This document shows positions 25,132-33,723 of a stretch of 64,000 bases of DNA, piece after piece. Position numbers and translations under genes: made by a program. The stretch's first letter is position 1. Each line of letters starts with the position of its first letter. The notes beneath the pieces are model-generated. The model saw only the letters and a program-made list of their open reading frames with translations. It was not told where the DNA came from and ran no database searches. The stretch is from JABIKK01 sp964622835 (GTDB taxonomy: Archaea > Nanobdellota > Nanobdellia > SCGC-AAA011-G17 > UBA489): assembly GCA_964622835.1 (NCBI GenBank), contig CAZUSA010000002.1:124001-188000 (forward strand), in the 5' to 3' direction.

Positions 25132-25146
25132 TTAACAATTGTTAAT
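25131..25146. promoter_or_regulatory. Perfect 16-bp palindrome, probable operator of the Fe-S operon
   Basis: ATTAACAATTGTTAAT reads the same on both strands. It touches the TATA box and ends 9 nt before the regulator's ATG, so a dimeric HTH protein bound here would block TFB/RNA polymerase entry. The HTH protein encoded next is the obvious candidate. Confidence 0.7.
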
Positions 25147-25155
25147 CTGGCTACA

Positions 25156-25530
25156 ATGACCGAAGAAAAGCTCAAACTCATCCAACCACAGGAAATTGAA
25201 GCATGGTATATCTTACCTATTATACGTAAAGAATTAGCTCTTGCCATGAAAGCAGAAGGTCTTGACCAACAAAGTCTAGCAAAACTATTAGGTATCACTC
25301 CTGCAGCAGTATCACAATATGTTAACAACAAACGAGCAAGCGATTATACTCTCGAACATGGTCTTAAGAAAGAATTTACCCTATCTGCAAAACAAATAGT
25401 TGATGATAACACCTTAATCTTTTCAGAAGTACAACGACTCCTCAAAATACTCTGGGATCAAGGCATCGTTTGTGAAATACACCAAGAAAAAAGTTGGTGC
25501 CCAGATAACTGTGAGGTGTGTCTCAAATGA
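25156..25530 (+). CDS. HTH transcriptional regulator with C-terminal cysteine cluster (probable Fe-S sensor)
   Basis: 124 aa from ATG 25156; a longer frame to 25030 reads across the promoter and is not credible. HTH of Cro/CI type: LDQQSLAKLLGITPAAVSQYVNNKRAS. The C-terminus has Cys106, Cys115, Cys119 and Cys122 (GIVCEIHQEKSWCPDNCEVC), a spacing able to hold a Fe-S cluster. Gene order regulator-desulfurase-scaffold-carrier and a palindrome at the promoter suggest an IscR-like role achieved by an unrelated HTH fold. Its stop overlaps the next start. Confidence 0.82.
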   Translation: MTEEKLKLIQPQEIEAWYILPIIRKELALAMKAEGLDQQSLAKLLGITPAAVSQYVNNKRASDYTLEHGLKKEFTLSAKQIVDDNTLIFSEVQRLLKILWDQGIVCEIHQEKSWCPDNCEVCLK

Positions 25531-26753
25531 CTGAACACAATGTGTATATGGATAACAGTGCAACAACACGTATGTTACCAGAAGTAAAAACAGAAATGGA
25601 TAAATATCTTTGTGATTTATATGGTAACCCTGGAAGTTTCCATTCCATAGGGCTTGTCATCAAAGAAGCACTCAAGGATGCACGACAACGAACAGCAACA
25701 CTCCTTAACGCACGACCAAATGAAATTATTTTTACCGGTGGTGGAACAGAAAGTATAAACATGGCTATCAAAGGACTTGCATACAAATACGAAGGCAAGA
25801 AAAAACACATTATTACAACAACCATGGAACATCACGCTGTTCTTGAAACCTGTGAATACTTAGAAACAAAAGGATTTGAAGTAACCTATCTCAAAGTAGA
25901 CCATCACGGTATGGTAGATCCTCAAGCAGTTAAAGAGGCTATTCGTGAGGACACCTTCTTAGTATCAATAATGTACGCAAACAACGAAGTTGGCACCGTG
26001 CAACCGATTGCAGAAATAGGAGCAATCTGTAAAGAAAAAGGTGTTAAATTTCATACAGACGCATGTCAAGCATCAGGCTATCTCAGTCTTGATACAACAG
26101 CACTTAATGTTGACTTATTCACCCTTAATGGAAGCAAAGTATACGGTCCAAAAGGTGTAGGACTATTATATGTAAAAACAGGAACTGTTCTCGAACCATT
26201 AATTCATGGTGGCGGACAAGAAAACAATCGTCGATCAGGAACAGAAAACATTCCAGGCATCATGGCCTTTGCAAAAGCATTAGAAATTGCACAAGCACAC
26301 AAAGCAGAAGAAGTACCACGATTAAGCGCATTACGTGACAAATTCATCAAAGGCGTACTCAACACAATACCAAAAACAATACTCAACGGACATCCAACAG
26401 AACGATTACCCAATAATGTTAACGTAAGTTTCTTAGACATAGAAGGAGAAGCGATCCTATTATACTTAGATGCACAAGGTGTGTACGCATCAAGCGGTAG
26501 TGCTTGTACATCAAAAACCTTAGATCCATCACACGTTATACTTGCAATGGGCGTTCCTTACGAATTTGCTCATGGAAGCATACGATTTAGTCTTGGTAAT
26601 GAAACAACAGAAGCCGATGTTGACTATGTTCTTTCCATACTACCAAAAATTATTGAAAACCTTCGAGCAATATCACCTTTCAACTTAGACATGAAAGACA
26701 TCGAAGCAAAACATCCTCACATTATGCAACAAGCAGGAGGCGCATTACAATGA
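25527..26753 (+). CDS. iscS: Cysteine desulfurase (NifS/IscS family)
   Basis: 408 aa from ATG 25527, which overlaps the regulator stop (ATGA); a GTG 9 nt upstream is less likely. PLP fold type I: VYMDNSATTRMLPEV, TGGGTESINMAIKG, the PLP-stacking His in TTMEHHAVLETC, ANNEVGTVQPI, the PLP Lys in TLNGSKVYGPKGVG, and the mobile-loop catalytic Cys in SSGSACTSKTLDPSHV. That loop (SGSACxS) marks the IscS/NifS group rather than SufS. Supplies sulfur to the scaffold encoded next. Confidence 0.93.
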   Translation: MTEHNVYMDNSATTRMLPEVKTEMDKYLCDLYGNPGSFHSIGLVIKEALKDARQRTATLLNARPNEIIFTGGGTESINMAIKGLAYKYEGKKKHIITTTMEHHAVLETCEYLETKGFEVTYLKVDHHGMVDPQAVKEAIREDTFLVSIMYANNEVGTVQPIAEIGAICKEKGVKFHTDACQASGYLSLDTTALNVDLFTLNGSKVYGPKGVGLLYVKTGTVLEPLIHGGGQENNRRSGTENIPGIMAFAKALEIAQAHKAEEVPRLSALRDKFIKGVLNTIPKTILNGHPTERLPNNVNVSFLDIEGEAILLYLDAQGVYASSGSACTSKTLDPSHVILAMGVPYEFAHGSIRFSLGNETTEADVDYVLSILPKIIENLRAISPFNLDMKDIEAKHPHIMQQAGGALQ

Positions 26754-27548
26754 GCGAATTAACCGTACTAAACACACCNNNNNNNNNNNNNNNNNNNNNN
26801 NNNNNNNNNNNNNNNNNNNNNNNNNNNNNNNNNNNNNNNNNNNNNNNNNNNNNNNNNNNNNNNNNNNNNNNNNNNNNNACCAGAAACAACCACACAAGGT
26901 GATGGTGTTTCCCATGATGGAAAATCTTGGTTCTACACAGATGTTGTTAAAGAACACTTCTTTAGCCCGCAAAACATCTTCAAAACAAACGACGAAGCTG
27001 TCGCATACGAAAAAACAGCAGATGGCATCGGCCTCGTTGGCAGTCCTGCATGTGGCGACGGTATGAAAATGTTCATTAAAATTGATAAAGAAACAGAAAA
27101 AGTATCTGACATCAAATGGCAAACATATGGTTGTGGTACCGCTATCGCGAGTACTTCAGCATACAGTGTCATGCTCACAGAAAACGGTGGTAAAACCATT
27201 GACGAAGCACTTGCAGTCAAACCAAAAGACATTGCAGATTATTTAGGTGGCATTCCCGCACGGAAATTCCACTGTAGCGTTCTTGCAGACAAAGCGTTTA
27301 ATGAAGCAATCAATGATTACTTCAGAAAAACAGGACAAGAACAACGCATCAAAGTTGGCAGTGCAAAAGTTATAGATAAAATACTAAAAATAACAGATCA
27401 CGATATTGAACACGCAGTCCTCGAAGGTGCACACACCTTTGAAGCCGTTCAAAAAAAGACAAAAGTTGGCGTTCACGACAAGGAATGTATCCCTGTTGTT
27501 AACAAACTCATCGAACAATACAAAGAAAAATACTTTGGAGAAGATTAA
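26750..27548 (+). CDS. iscU: IscU/NifU-type Fe-S scaffold protein (contains a scaffold gap)
   Basis: Begins MSELTVLNTP, overlapping the desulfurase stop by 4 nt, then the 100-N gap 26779-26878, then WFYTDVVKEHFFSPQNIF, GLVGSPACGDGMKMFIKI, WQTYGCGTAIASTSAYS and KFHCSVLADKAFNEAI. The three cluster-binding Cys and the regulatory Asp after the first Cys are all present. After the IscU domain a ~70-residue C-terminal extension follows (RIKVGSAKVIDKILKITDHD, VHDKECIPVVNKLIEQY) that is unusual for IscU. Size of the missing part is unknown; merging the shared 'acc' at the gap edges would keep the frame. Confidence 0.88.
26779..26878. other. Assembly gap (100 N) inside iscU
   Basis: Flanks share only 3 bases (acc). 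Merging on them gives an in-frame NTPETTTQ junction, consistent with little or no missing sequence, but such a short overlap proves nothing. Confidence 0.75.
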
Positions 27549-27550
27549 CA

Positions 27551-28144
27551 ATGGAACAAACACAAACAGAAGCACCAAAAATAACAAAAGATATGACTAT
27601 TGGAGATATCTTAGAACACAACAAAGAACATGCCATGAAACTCTCAGAAATCATGACTGATGTAGGGTTGCATTGTGTAGGTTGTGGTGCTGCTACGTTT
27701 GAAACACTAGAACAAGGTGTTGTCGGTCATGGCATGAGTCAAGAGGTTCTTGATAAACTTGTCAAAGATCTTTCTGTAGTTCTTGAAGATGCACCTGCTG
27801 CAAAAGTAGAACACAGTGATACACCTATTAGCCTAACATTACCTGCTATAACTAAAGTAAAAGAACTCCTTCTTAAAAATGATAAAAAAGAACACGTTCT
27901 TCGCGTTGCCGTTCTTGCCGGTGGTTGTGCAGGTCATTCATATGATCTTGCTCTTGTTGCAGTAGCCCAAGATAATGATGTTGTCTTCAAACAAGATGGC
28001 ATTACCATTGCAGTAGACAAAGGAAGTTTAGACAAATTGGATGGTGTCGAAGTAGACTATGTTGATACACTCAACGAAAGCGGTTTTAAATTTGGAAATC
28101 CCAATGCTAAATCTGGCTGTGGATGCGGTAGTTCATTTAACTAA
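27551..28144 (+). CDS. DUF1858 domain fused to IscA/HesB-type Fe-S carrier
   Basis: 197 aa. Residues about 15-80 are a DUF1858-type domain (MTIGDILEHNKEHAMKLSE, redox pair Cys42/Cys45 in LHCVGCGAATFETL, GHGMSQEVLDKLVKDL). Residues about 95-197 are an A-type carrier: ISLTLPAITKVKELL, Cys126 in LAGGCAGHSYDL, and Cys190-Gly-Cys192 at the end, giving the usual 63-64-residue spacing. Such a fusion suggests that electron or thiol delivery and cluster transfer are combined. Last gene of the Fe-S operon, 2 nt after iscU. Confidence 0.87.
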   Translation: MEQTQTEAPKITKDMTIGDILEHNKEHAMKLSEIMTDVGLHCVGCGAATFETLEQGVVGHGMSQEVLDKLVKDLSVVLEDAPAAKVEHSDTPISLTLPAITKVKELLLKNDKKEHVLRVAVLAGGCAGHSYDLALVAVAQDNDVVFKQDGITIAVDKGSLDKLDGVEVDYVDTLNESGFKFGNPNAKSGCGCGSSFN

Positions 28145-28223
28145 ACTGTTGCATAACAAATCCTATTGCAGAAATAATAAGCGATAGGGCAATTAATTTT
28201 TTTTCAATAGGTAATAAATTCAT
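28137..28223 (-). CDS. Possible 28-aa membrane microprotein
   Basis: ATG at 28221-28223, one hydrophobic segment (ALSLIISAIGFVM) after MNLLPIEKK. Its stop lies within the end of the carrier gene on the opposite strand. Only the composition supports it. Confidence 0.25.
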   Translation of the reverse strand: MNLLPIEKKLIALSLIISAIGFVMQQFS

Positions 28224-28279
28224 TACGCTGTACTTGTTTGTTTATTAAAAAAGATTCTTGGAATTATCTCGGAGAACAT

Positions 28280-28942
28280 TCACTCTTCATATTCATGATG
28301 GATAGTATCAATAATTTTTTCTGCCTTTTTTTCACCCATTCTTTCCATTTTTCGTAACGTCTCTTCACGTGCCGTAAAAATATTCTTAATAGAACCAAAG
28401 GTCTTCAATAATGAACGGGCCAATGTTGGACCAACACCAGGTAGTGCTTCAACAATGTATTCTTGACGTTCTTTCAATGTTGCTGCCTTACGTTTAGGAA
28501 TTAAGGAATAATGACGTGAAGGTTTTTCCAAACGCTTGGCAATAACAGCTAAGACAGCAGCAGTATCCTTTACACTTTTGGTATAAATAACAGGAATTTG
28601 AAAATCAATAGCAATCGCTGCAAGCATACCACGAATAGCATTAGGATGGAAATTACGTAACGTATAGATATTACGATCACCTTCAATAATCAATAATTGT
28701 TTTGAAAAATTACGCTTTAATTCAAGTAATTGGCGTAAAATACGTTTATCCATCATCGAATTTAAAAAATCTAATTGGGTCTTTTTCTCAATACCCAAGG
28801 CATATACATTTCCTTCCTTATCTTGTGTTTCAACAATAAAATCAGCAGACTCCAACGTACGAATATCTACTTCAAAACCACGACGCGCTAAATCTTTTGT
28901 AATACCAGATCTCCTTTCACGATGATCCACAATAATATCCAT
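28280..28942 (-). CDS. XPF/Hef-type structure-specific nuclease (ERCC4 + HhH2)
   Basis: 220 aa. ERCC4 nuclease core: IIVDHRERRSGITKDLARRG, SADFIVETQDKEG, GIEKKTQLDFLNSMMDKRI (the ERK-type active site reads GIEKK), LLIIEGDRNIY. C-terminal helix-hairpin-helix pair: VEALPGVGPTLARSLLKTFG and MERMGEKKAEKIIDTI. Cuts branched DNA at stalled forks. It overlaps the helicase gene upstream by one base (TAATG), so the two halves of a Hef protein are encoded as separate, coupled genes. Confidence 0.92.
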   Translation of the reverse strand: MDIIVDHRERRSGITKDLARRGFEVDIRTLESADFIVETQDKEGNVYALGIEKKTQLDFLNSMMDKRILRQLLELKRNFSKQLLIIEGDRNIYTLRNFHPNAIRGMLAAIAIDFQIPVIYTKSVKDTAAVLAVIAKRLEKPSRHYSLIPKRKAATLKERQEYIVEALPGVGPTLARSLLKTFGSIKNIFTAREETLRKMERMGEKKAEKIIDTIHHEYEE

Positions 28943-30429
28943 TAGTCCAAACCTCGTTGCATATATTTTAACAAATTATGCATCTTTACTTCCTTTCTTT
29001 TTGCCGTCCATAACATTGCTTCATCTAAGGTCTTTTCAGCAATCAAATTTATTATCTTACCCGGTCTAATTCTTGCAACTCTTCCGGAACGTTGAATCTT
29101 TCGTATTTCAGACGCCGTATGATCATAAAAAATAGCAACATCTAACGAACCCATAGATAATCCTTCTTCACCAATAGACGTACAAATTAACACATTAAAG
29201 ACACCCTGATTAAACTTTTCAATCGTTGCTAATTGATCCTTTTGAGAAACACCATCTTTTTGGCCTACTAAGATTGTAGGAAGAATACCTTCTATTTGTT
29301 CCAATTCTTCTTTTAATTCTTTTACTGTCGCACGATAATTAGCAAAAATAATTGTCTTTGTAGTTGTATCTTTCTTATATTCTTCTGCCATAACTTCTAA
29401 CAACTTTACAACCTTTGGATGTTTTGTTTTATTAGCAATTAGTGCATCATTAATCTCCTTGGCCTTTACAACATTTGCATTTTTTAACAAATTACTTGCC
29501 GCACGACTTTTTTCAGTACCAACTTTCTTAAAATAATCATCCAATGCACGTGGCGTTTGTGTTTCGATAAGGCCAATAGCGTGTTGCGTTTTAATCAGTT
29601 CAGCAACCTCAGAAACGCCCCTATACGCTGTAACGTCTCCTTGTTTAATGCGCACTTGAAACTCTCGCTGATAGCGTAACAAATCAGTTTTGTTAATGGC
29701 AGATGCCGGCTTGTTTACACGATACTTCTTTAGCCCACCAGCTTTACTTTTGTAATGATTACGTAACAATTCTTGAATCGTTTTCATTTCAGGTGTCAAC
29801 TGCACTTTAATATTTTCAACATGACGCTCCTGAATATGATCAACCAAATCATTATCTTCTTCAGTACGTAATTCAATATGTTCAATAAATAAATTATCAC
29901 ACACTTCCTTTACTTTTTCTTTTGTCGCACCAGGAGACGCCGTCAATGCAAAAATTTGACCATCTGTTCGTTGCTGTTGATACAATCGTGCAACCTGTGT
30001 ATTTGCAAAATGTTCCATTGATCGATGACACTCATCAACAACCAATAATGAAACATTGTCTAAAGAAATTCTTTTTTTTTCAACATCAAACTGAATCGTT
30101 TGAGGTGTAGCAACAATAACTGTGGCATCATCAAACTGTTTTTTTCTTTCATCAGGAGAAATCATACCTGTTAACAAAATTATTTTATCAGAAGGAATGC
30201 TCGTCGATGATGTAATTTCTTTAGCAATCTGTGAAGCTAACGGTTTTGTAGGAGAAATAATAATACTTTTACTGTTTTCATATCTGTTTAATCGATCAAC
30301 AAGAACCATGATAGCAACTTTTGTTTTACCCGTTCCTGTCGGTAAACATACAAGTGTGTTTTTGTTTAGAGCTGCACCTACAATGTTCTGTTGATACTCT
30401 CTTGGTGAAAAATCACGAATTGCATACAT
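28942..30429 (-). CDS. Hef-type superfamily 2 helicase (separate helicase half)
   Basis: 495 aa. Motif Q/I: FSPREYQQNIVGAALNKNTL, Walker A LPTGTGKTKVAIMVL; motif II VVDECHRSMEH (DECH rather than DEAH); motif III ALTASPGATKEKV; motifs V-VI LICTSIGEEGLSMGSLDVAI and IQRSGRVARIRPG. An insertion with RNKPASAINKTDLL-like helices between the RecA domains matches Hef/FANCM. In euryarchaeal Hef the nuclease is fused; here it is the next gene. Confidence 0.92.
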   Translation of the reverse strand: MYAIRDFSPREYQQNIVGAALNKNTLVCLPTGTGKTKVAIMVLVDRLNRYENSKSIIISPTKPLASQIAKEITSSTSIPSDKIILLTGMISPDERKKQFDDATVIVATPQTIQFDVEKKRISLDNVSLLVVDECHRSMEHFANTQVARLYQQQRTDGQIFALTASPGATKEKVKEVCDNLFIEHIELRTEEDNDLVDHIQERHVENIKVQLTPEMKTIQELLRNHYKSKAGGLKKYRVNKPASAINKTDLLRYQREFQVRIKQGDVTAYRGVSEVAELIKTQHAIGLIETQTPRALDDYFKKVGTEKSRAASNLLKNANVVKAKEINDALIANKTKHPKVVKLLEVMAEEYKKDTTTKTIIFANYRATVKELKEELEQIEGILPTILVGQKDGVSQKDQLATIEKFNQGVFNVLICTSIGEEGLSMGSLDVAIFYDHTASEIRKIQRSGRVARIRPGKIINLIAEKTLDEAMLWTAKRKEVKMHNLLKYMQRGLD

Positions 30430-30458
30430 CTTTAAACCCCTGTAGACTGGCTTAGTCT

Positions 30459-30734
30459 ATGATATTACAGCTTTTTGGTCTTTTAGACATCTTTGCAGGT
30501 GTAGCTCTTATACTAGCCCATTTTGATGTGACCTCATCACTCTTTCTTACTATGGGGATCATTATCATCCTTAAATCTTTGGTCTATTTTGGGGGTTTTG
30601 CCAGTTTTGTCGACATCTTTGGAGCCATCTGGCTACTCGTCGTAGATATGTCCACAATAACACCATGGCCAGCACTTACCGGACTCTTTATTTTCTGGTT
30701 CTTTCAAAAAGGTGTTTTTAGCTTCTTTTCTTAA
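30459..30734 (+). CDS. Small membrane protein, unknown
   Basis: 91 aa, three or four hydrophobic helices (LLDIFAGVALILAHF, LFLTMGIIIILKSLVYFGG, FGAIWLLVVDMS). No charged soluble domain. Divergent from the helicase gene, convergent with 30731 (4-nt overlap of the 3' ends). Family not recognised. Confidence 0.55.
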   Translation: MILQLFGLLDIFAGVALILAHFDVTSSLFLTMGIIIILKSLVYFGGFASFVDIFGAIWLLVVDMSTITPWPALTGLFIFWFFQKGVFSFFS

Positions 30735-31468
30735 GCCTTAAAATCCATAAAACTTGCAAGATAATATGCACTACTAATAAGGGCAGCAAAAACAAGACCC
30801 AAGAAAATAGACTGTGTCGGTGAAGTAATTCTTGTTAATCCAAACATAGCAATAACCAAAACAATACTAAAGATGTATCGTGCAGGAGCACCAATCATTG
30901 CAACCAACCCATTTAATCGTGGTAGTGGGAGTAACATACAAAATGCTAATGAAAAAGGAACAATGGCGGCATTACTGTTTTTAGAAGCAATAAACACGCC
31001 AACCAATGCAAGCACCAAGGGACCAGCAAGAGCAATCGTTGCTAACTCACTCTCCTTAGGCTGTGCAAACTTGTGACCCAACCTACTTGCTTTCGTATGG
31101 TGGAATACAGGATTAATAACTGCAGAAAACATAGCATTACCCGCACTAAATAATGTTATGAACAACGGTAAAATAATTCCCCAATACATGCCACCACGTT
31201 GTAACGTACTGCTCTTACCCCAACCAAACCGCTGCGTCTTCCATACTTGGAAAGAAACCGAAACACCACTCTTACGTGCAACATACCGTGTTATTGCAGC
31301 GCACAATAATAAAAGTAATAACACAAAGACAATTTGTTGTAAGAAATTTTGAATCCACAATGATTGAACAAAGACTTCACGTCCATCATCAAATCCAAAC
31401 ACAAGCCCTAATAATACTGCTGCGCCTAAAAACAGTAATGATTCCTCTTTTTTTTCACCTAACCTCAT
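30731..31468 (-). CDS. Polytopic membrane protein resembling a site-2 protease without its active site
   Basis: 245 aa, about six helices. The late segments IALAGPLVLALVGVF and FCMLLPLPRLNG resemble the AGP and NLLPxPxLDG elements of M50/S2P intramembrane proteases, with Asn replacing the catalytic Asp, and no HExxH is present. If the relationship is right, it is an inactive homologue. The start overlaps the TraB-family stop by 4 nt (ATGA), so the two are cotranscribed. Confidence 0.6.
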   Translation of the reverse strand: MRLGEKKEESLLFLGAAVLLGLVFGFDDGREVFVQSLWIQNFLQQIVFVLLLLLLCAAITRYVARKSGVSVSFQVWKTQRFGWGKSSTLQRGGMYWGIILPLFITLFSAGNAMFSAVINPVFHHTKASRLGHKFAQPKESELATIALAGPLVLALVGVFIASKNSNAAIVPFSLAFCMLLPLPRLNGLVAMIGAPARYIFSIVLVIAMFGLTRITSPTQSIFLGLVFAALISSAYYLASFMDFKA

Positions 31469-32130
31469 TTTTGTTTTTTTATTAATGCAAGAATACCTCG
31501 CACATGACCTGCTCCAATAACAGCAACCACCTTCTCTTGTTCCTGCATGATTTTATATAAACTTTGTGCCATCCTTATTTCACGATCAACAACAATTGTT
31601 TGATACAACGAGGGATACTCTCGTTTCATTTGCTTTGTTAATTCCTGGATCTTCTTTTCAGAAGGGACCTTTCGTAAATCAAACCCGTCCATTATATTTT
31701 TTCCAGTGAGCACTTTCAAACAATCTTTCAAAAACTTGCCTTTTTCTTTCCAGGTTATTCGTTTAGAAATATTCTTTAAGGTTACATGAACATCAATATC
31801 AATTAATGCAACAGGAATCTTCTTTTCACGAGCAATTATAACCGCTTCTTTCATCTCACCGCCAGGTGATGTGCCAATAGTGCTGCTTAATTTCTTTTCC
31901 TGCCATGCACCTACCAAACCAAACAACCACCCCTTAACACCAACACGAAATAAACTCTTTACCGTGCTTCCTTTCTTTTTTTCAAGTAACGCAGCCAACC
32001 GACCACGATCTAATTCAATAGCAATCACCGTAGGCTTCTCCTTTTCAATCGTTTTTCGCACCGTTTTTACACTCGAAGAAGCAACATGGGATGTCCCTAC
32101 AATAATGAGGTTTTTAAAACGTCTAATCAT
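31465..32130 (-). CDS. TraB/PrgY (TIKI-related) family protein
   Basis: 221 aa from ATG 32130, supported by TTTATAAA at 32155-32162; the frame is open to 32142. Family motifs: IIVGTSHVASSSVKTVR (GTxHV), VIAIELDRGRLAALL (E-D-R), and the closing VVAVIGAGHVRGILALI (GxGH). TraB/PrgY proteins are membrane-linked putative metalloproteases that inactivate peptide signals in enterococci; archaeal roles are unknown. No obvious C-terminal membrane helices here; the next cotranscribed gene is polytopic and could supply them. Confidence 0.85.
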   Translation of the reverse strand: MIRRFKNLIIVGTSHVASSSVKTVRKTIEKEKPTVIAIELDRGRLAALLEKKKGSTVKSLFRVGVKGWLFGLVGAWQEKKLSSTIGTSPGGEMKEAVIIAREKKIPVALIDIDVHVTLKNISKRITWKEKGKFLKDCLKVLTGKNIMDGFDLRKVPSEKKIQELTKQMKREYPSLYQTIVVDREIRMAQSLYKIMQEQEKVVAVIGAGHVRGILALIKKQK

Positions 32131-32199
32131 TTTATATAACACACACGGAAACTTTTATAAAGATTGGGCAACTTTTCAGCCCATTAGGAGGCGCATTCC

Positions 32200-32505
32200 A
32201 TGCTCAAACTTAAAAAAATAACAGGTGTTTACGATATGAAAGTCTTTACAGACTCAGGTGACTACTTCGGTGATATCGAAGAAGCAATCGTTACCATGAC
32301 CAAAATCTTTGGATGGCGCATACGTGCAACACGCAGTTCTTCCCTTTCAAAAGTACTCGGCGGAGCAAAAGGTGTTATCGTGCCTCACAGACTCGTTAAA
32401 GCCGCAGGCGATATTATGATCATCAGTAAAACAGCCATACCAGAATATGGCGACGTTGGTGAAGGCGGAGCTCCAGAAGAAGGACTCGTCGAAGGAGAAC
32501 TGTAA
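32200..32505 (+). CDS. PRC-barrel domain protein
   Basis: 101 aa behind a strong ribosome site TAGGAGG. LKKITGVYDMKVFTDSGDYF, GDIEEAIVTM, then VIVPHRLVKAAGDIMIISK show a PRC-barrel; the C-terminus is acidic (DVGEGGAPEEGLVEGEL). Leads directly into the gene block for paralogous membrane proteins, 30 nt downstream. Such proteins are common in archaea next to cell-division or RNA genes; role here unknown. Confidence 0.75.
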   Translation: MLKLKKITGVYDMKVFTDSGDYFGDIEEAIVTMTKIFGWRIRATRSSSLSKVLGGAKGVIVPHRLVKAAGDIMIISKTAIPEYGDVGEGGAPEEGLVEGEL

Positions 32506-32535
32506 TAGTTTTCTGAAATAAAAAAAGGTGATTCA

Positions 32536-33117
32536 TTGGCTTCTCCACTCTACGATACAATAGAATTCATGAGATCCTTCGGGATTTTCGACGTTGTCTT
32601 GCCATTCCTTTTAGTCTTTACCGTTATCTTTGGCGTTCTTGAAAAAACAAAAATCTTTGGTAGTGAAAATAAAAAATCACGAAAAAACTTAAACGCCATG
32701 CTCGCATTTACCATCGGTTTCTTTGTCGTCTCCATGGCGCAAGTTGTGTACGTTATACAAACAGCGTTACCATGGATTATGATGTTACTTATCTTTATCA
32801 TTGCATTTATGATTGTTTACGGATCAACATTACCAGAACTTGGACATAAAGGATTTAATTTATGGAAAGACTTTGGAAAACACAGAGGTAAATTTGGCTT
32901 TGGTGTTTTCATTGCTATCATTGCTATCGTCTTAGGATCCATGGATATGTTGCAGGGATTTGTTAATTGGTTGTTCAATCGCGTTACAGGACCAGGTGTT
33001 GGCACTGTTATACTCTTAGCTGTCGTTGGTATTTTCATGTGGATTGTCCTTAAAGATCCAAAAGGTGCCAACAATCATGATGACAGTGATGATGACAGTA
33101 GCGATGATGACGAATGA
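32536..33117 (+). CDS. Polytopic membrane protein, paralogue 1 of 3
   Basis: 193 aa, TTG start with a GGTGAT ribosome site 7 nt before it. About five helices. The signature VVLPFLLVFTVIFGVLEKTK is shared with the next two genes (FLPFLLVFTLVFGVLSRMD; LIFVFLFVFAVIYAVLKKA), followed in all three by FG plus a charged loop and NA/NS-I-A helices. Acidic Asp/Ser tail (SDDDSSDDD). No known domain. The three-gene set precedes the secretion ATPase and may form one membrane complex. Confidence 0.75.
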   Translation: MASPLYDTIEFMRSFGIFDVVLPFLLVFTVIFGVLEKTKIFGSENKKSRKNLNAMLAFTIGFFVVSMAQVVYVIQTALPWIMMLLIFIIAFMIVYGSTLPELGHKGFNLWKDFGKHRGKFGFGVFIAIIAIVLGSMDMLQGFVNWLFNRVTGPGVGTVILLAVVGIFMWIVLKDPKGANNHDDSDDDSSDDDE

Positions 33118-33180
33118 TACCATCACACAACACATAAAAAGGGATAACACCCTCTAAAAGTATATACATGAGGTGCATCA

Positions 33181-33723
33181 ATGGATTTTTATAACCTACT
33201 CAACGAATTTGACATCATTGGTGGGTTCGACGTTTTTTTACCATTCCTTTTAGTCTTTACCTTAGTCTTCGGTGTTCTTTCCCGTATGGACCTCTTTGGC
33301 GATAACAGTAAACGCCTCAACAGTATCATAGCACTTGTACTAGCAATCTTCTTCTTGAATAATACTTATCTTATCTTTGTCTTACAACGATTCTTACCTA
33401 ATGTATCACTGATCTTGATTATCTTTTTATCAGTACTCTTGTTTATGGGCATCTTTATGAAATTTGATGAGGCTCACTATAAATCTATGAGGTCATGGGG
33501 GATGGTTGGATCCATCATCGCCATTTTATTTGCCTTGTTCTCAGACATCTTCACACCTGCAGGACTCTTTTCACAATACACTGATGCACCTGGGATGTTC
33601 TTCATGATAGCACTCCTTGTTATCGTGGGCATATCCATGTTTGGTGGTAGTGATGGAAATAGCAATCGTGATGAAGAAGATAAGTTATTAGATAGGATAA
33701 TGGGTAGAGGGAAAAGAAGATAA
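33181..33723 (+). CDS. Polytopic membrane protein, paralogue 2 of 3
   Basis: 180 aa, ATG behind GAGGTG. About five helices; GGFDVFLPFLLVFTLVFGVL at the N-terminus, then a long hydrophobic middle and a basic end (RIMGRGKRR). Its stop overlaps the start of paralogue 3 by one base. The strong conservation of the first helix and the divergence of the tails (acidic in paralogue 1, basic here) suggest subunits with different cytoplasmic partners. Confidence 0.75.
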   Translation: MDFYNLLNEFDIIGGFDVFLPFLLVFTLVFGVLSRMDLFGDNSKRLNSIIALVLAIFFLNNTYLIFVLQRFLPNVSLILIIFLSVLLFMGIFMKFDEAHYKSMRSWGMVGSIIAILFALFSDIFTPAGLFSQYTDAPGMFFMIALLVIVGISMFGGSDGNSNRDEEDKLLDRIMGRGKRR

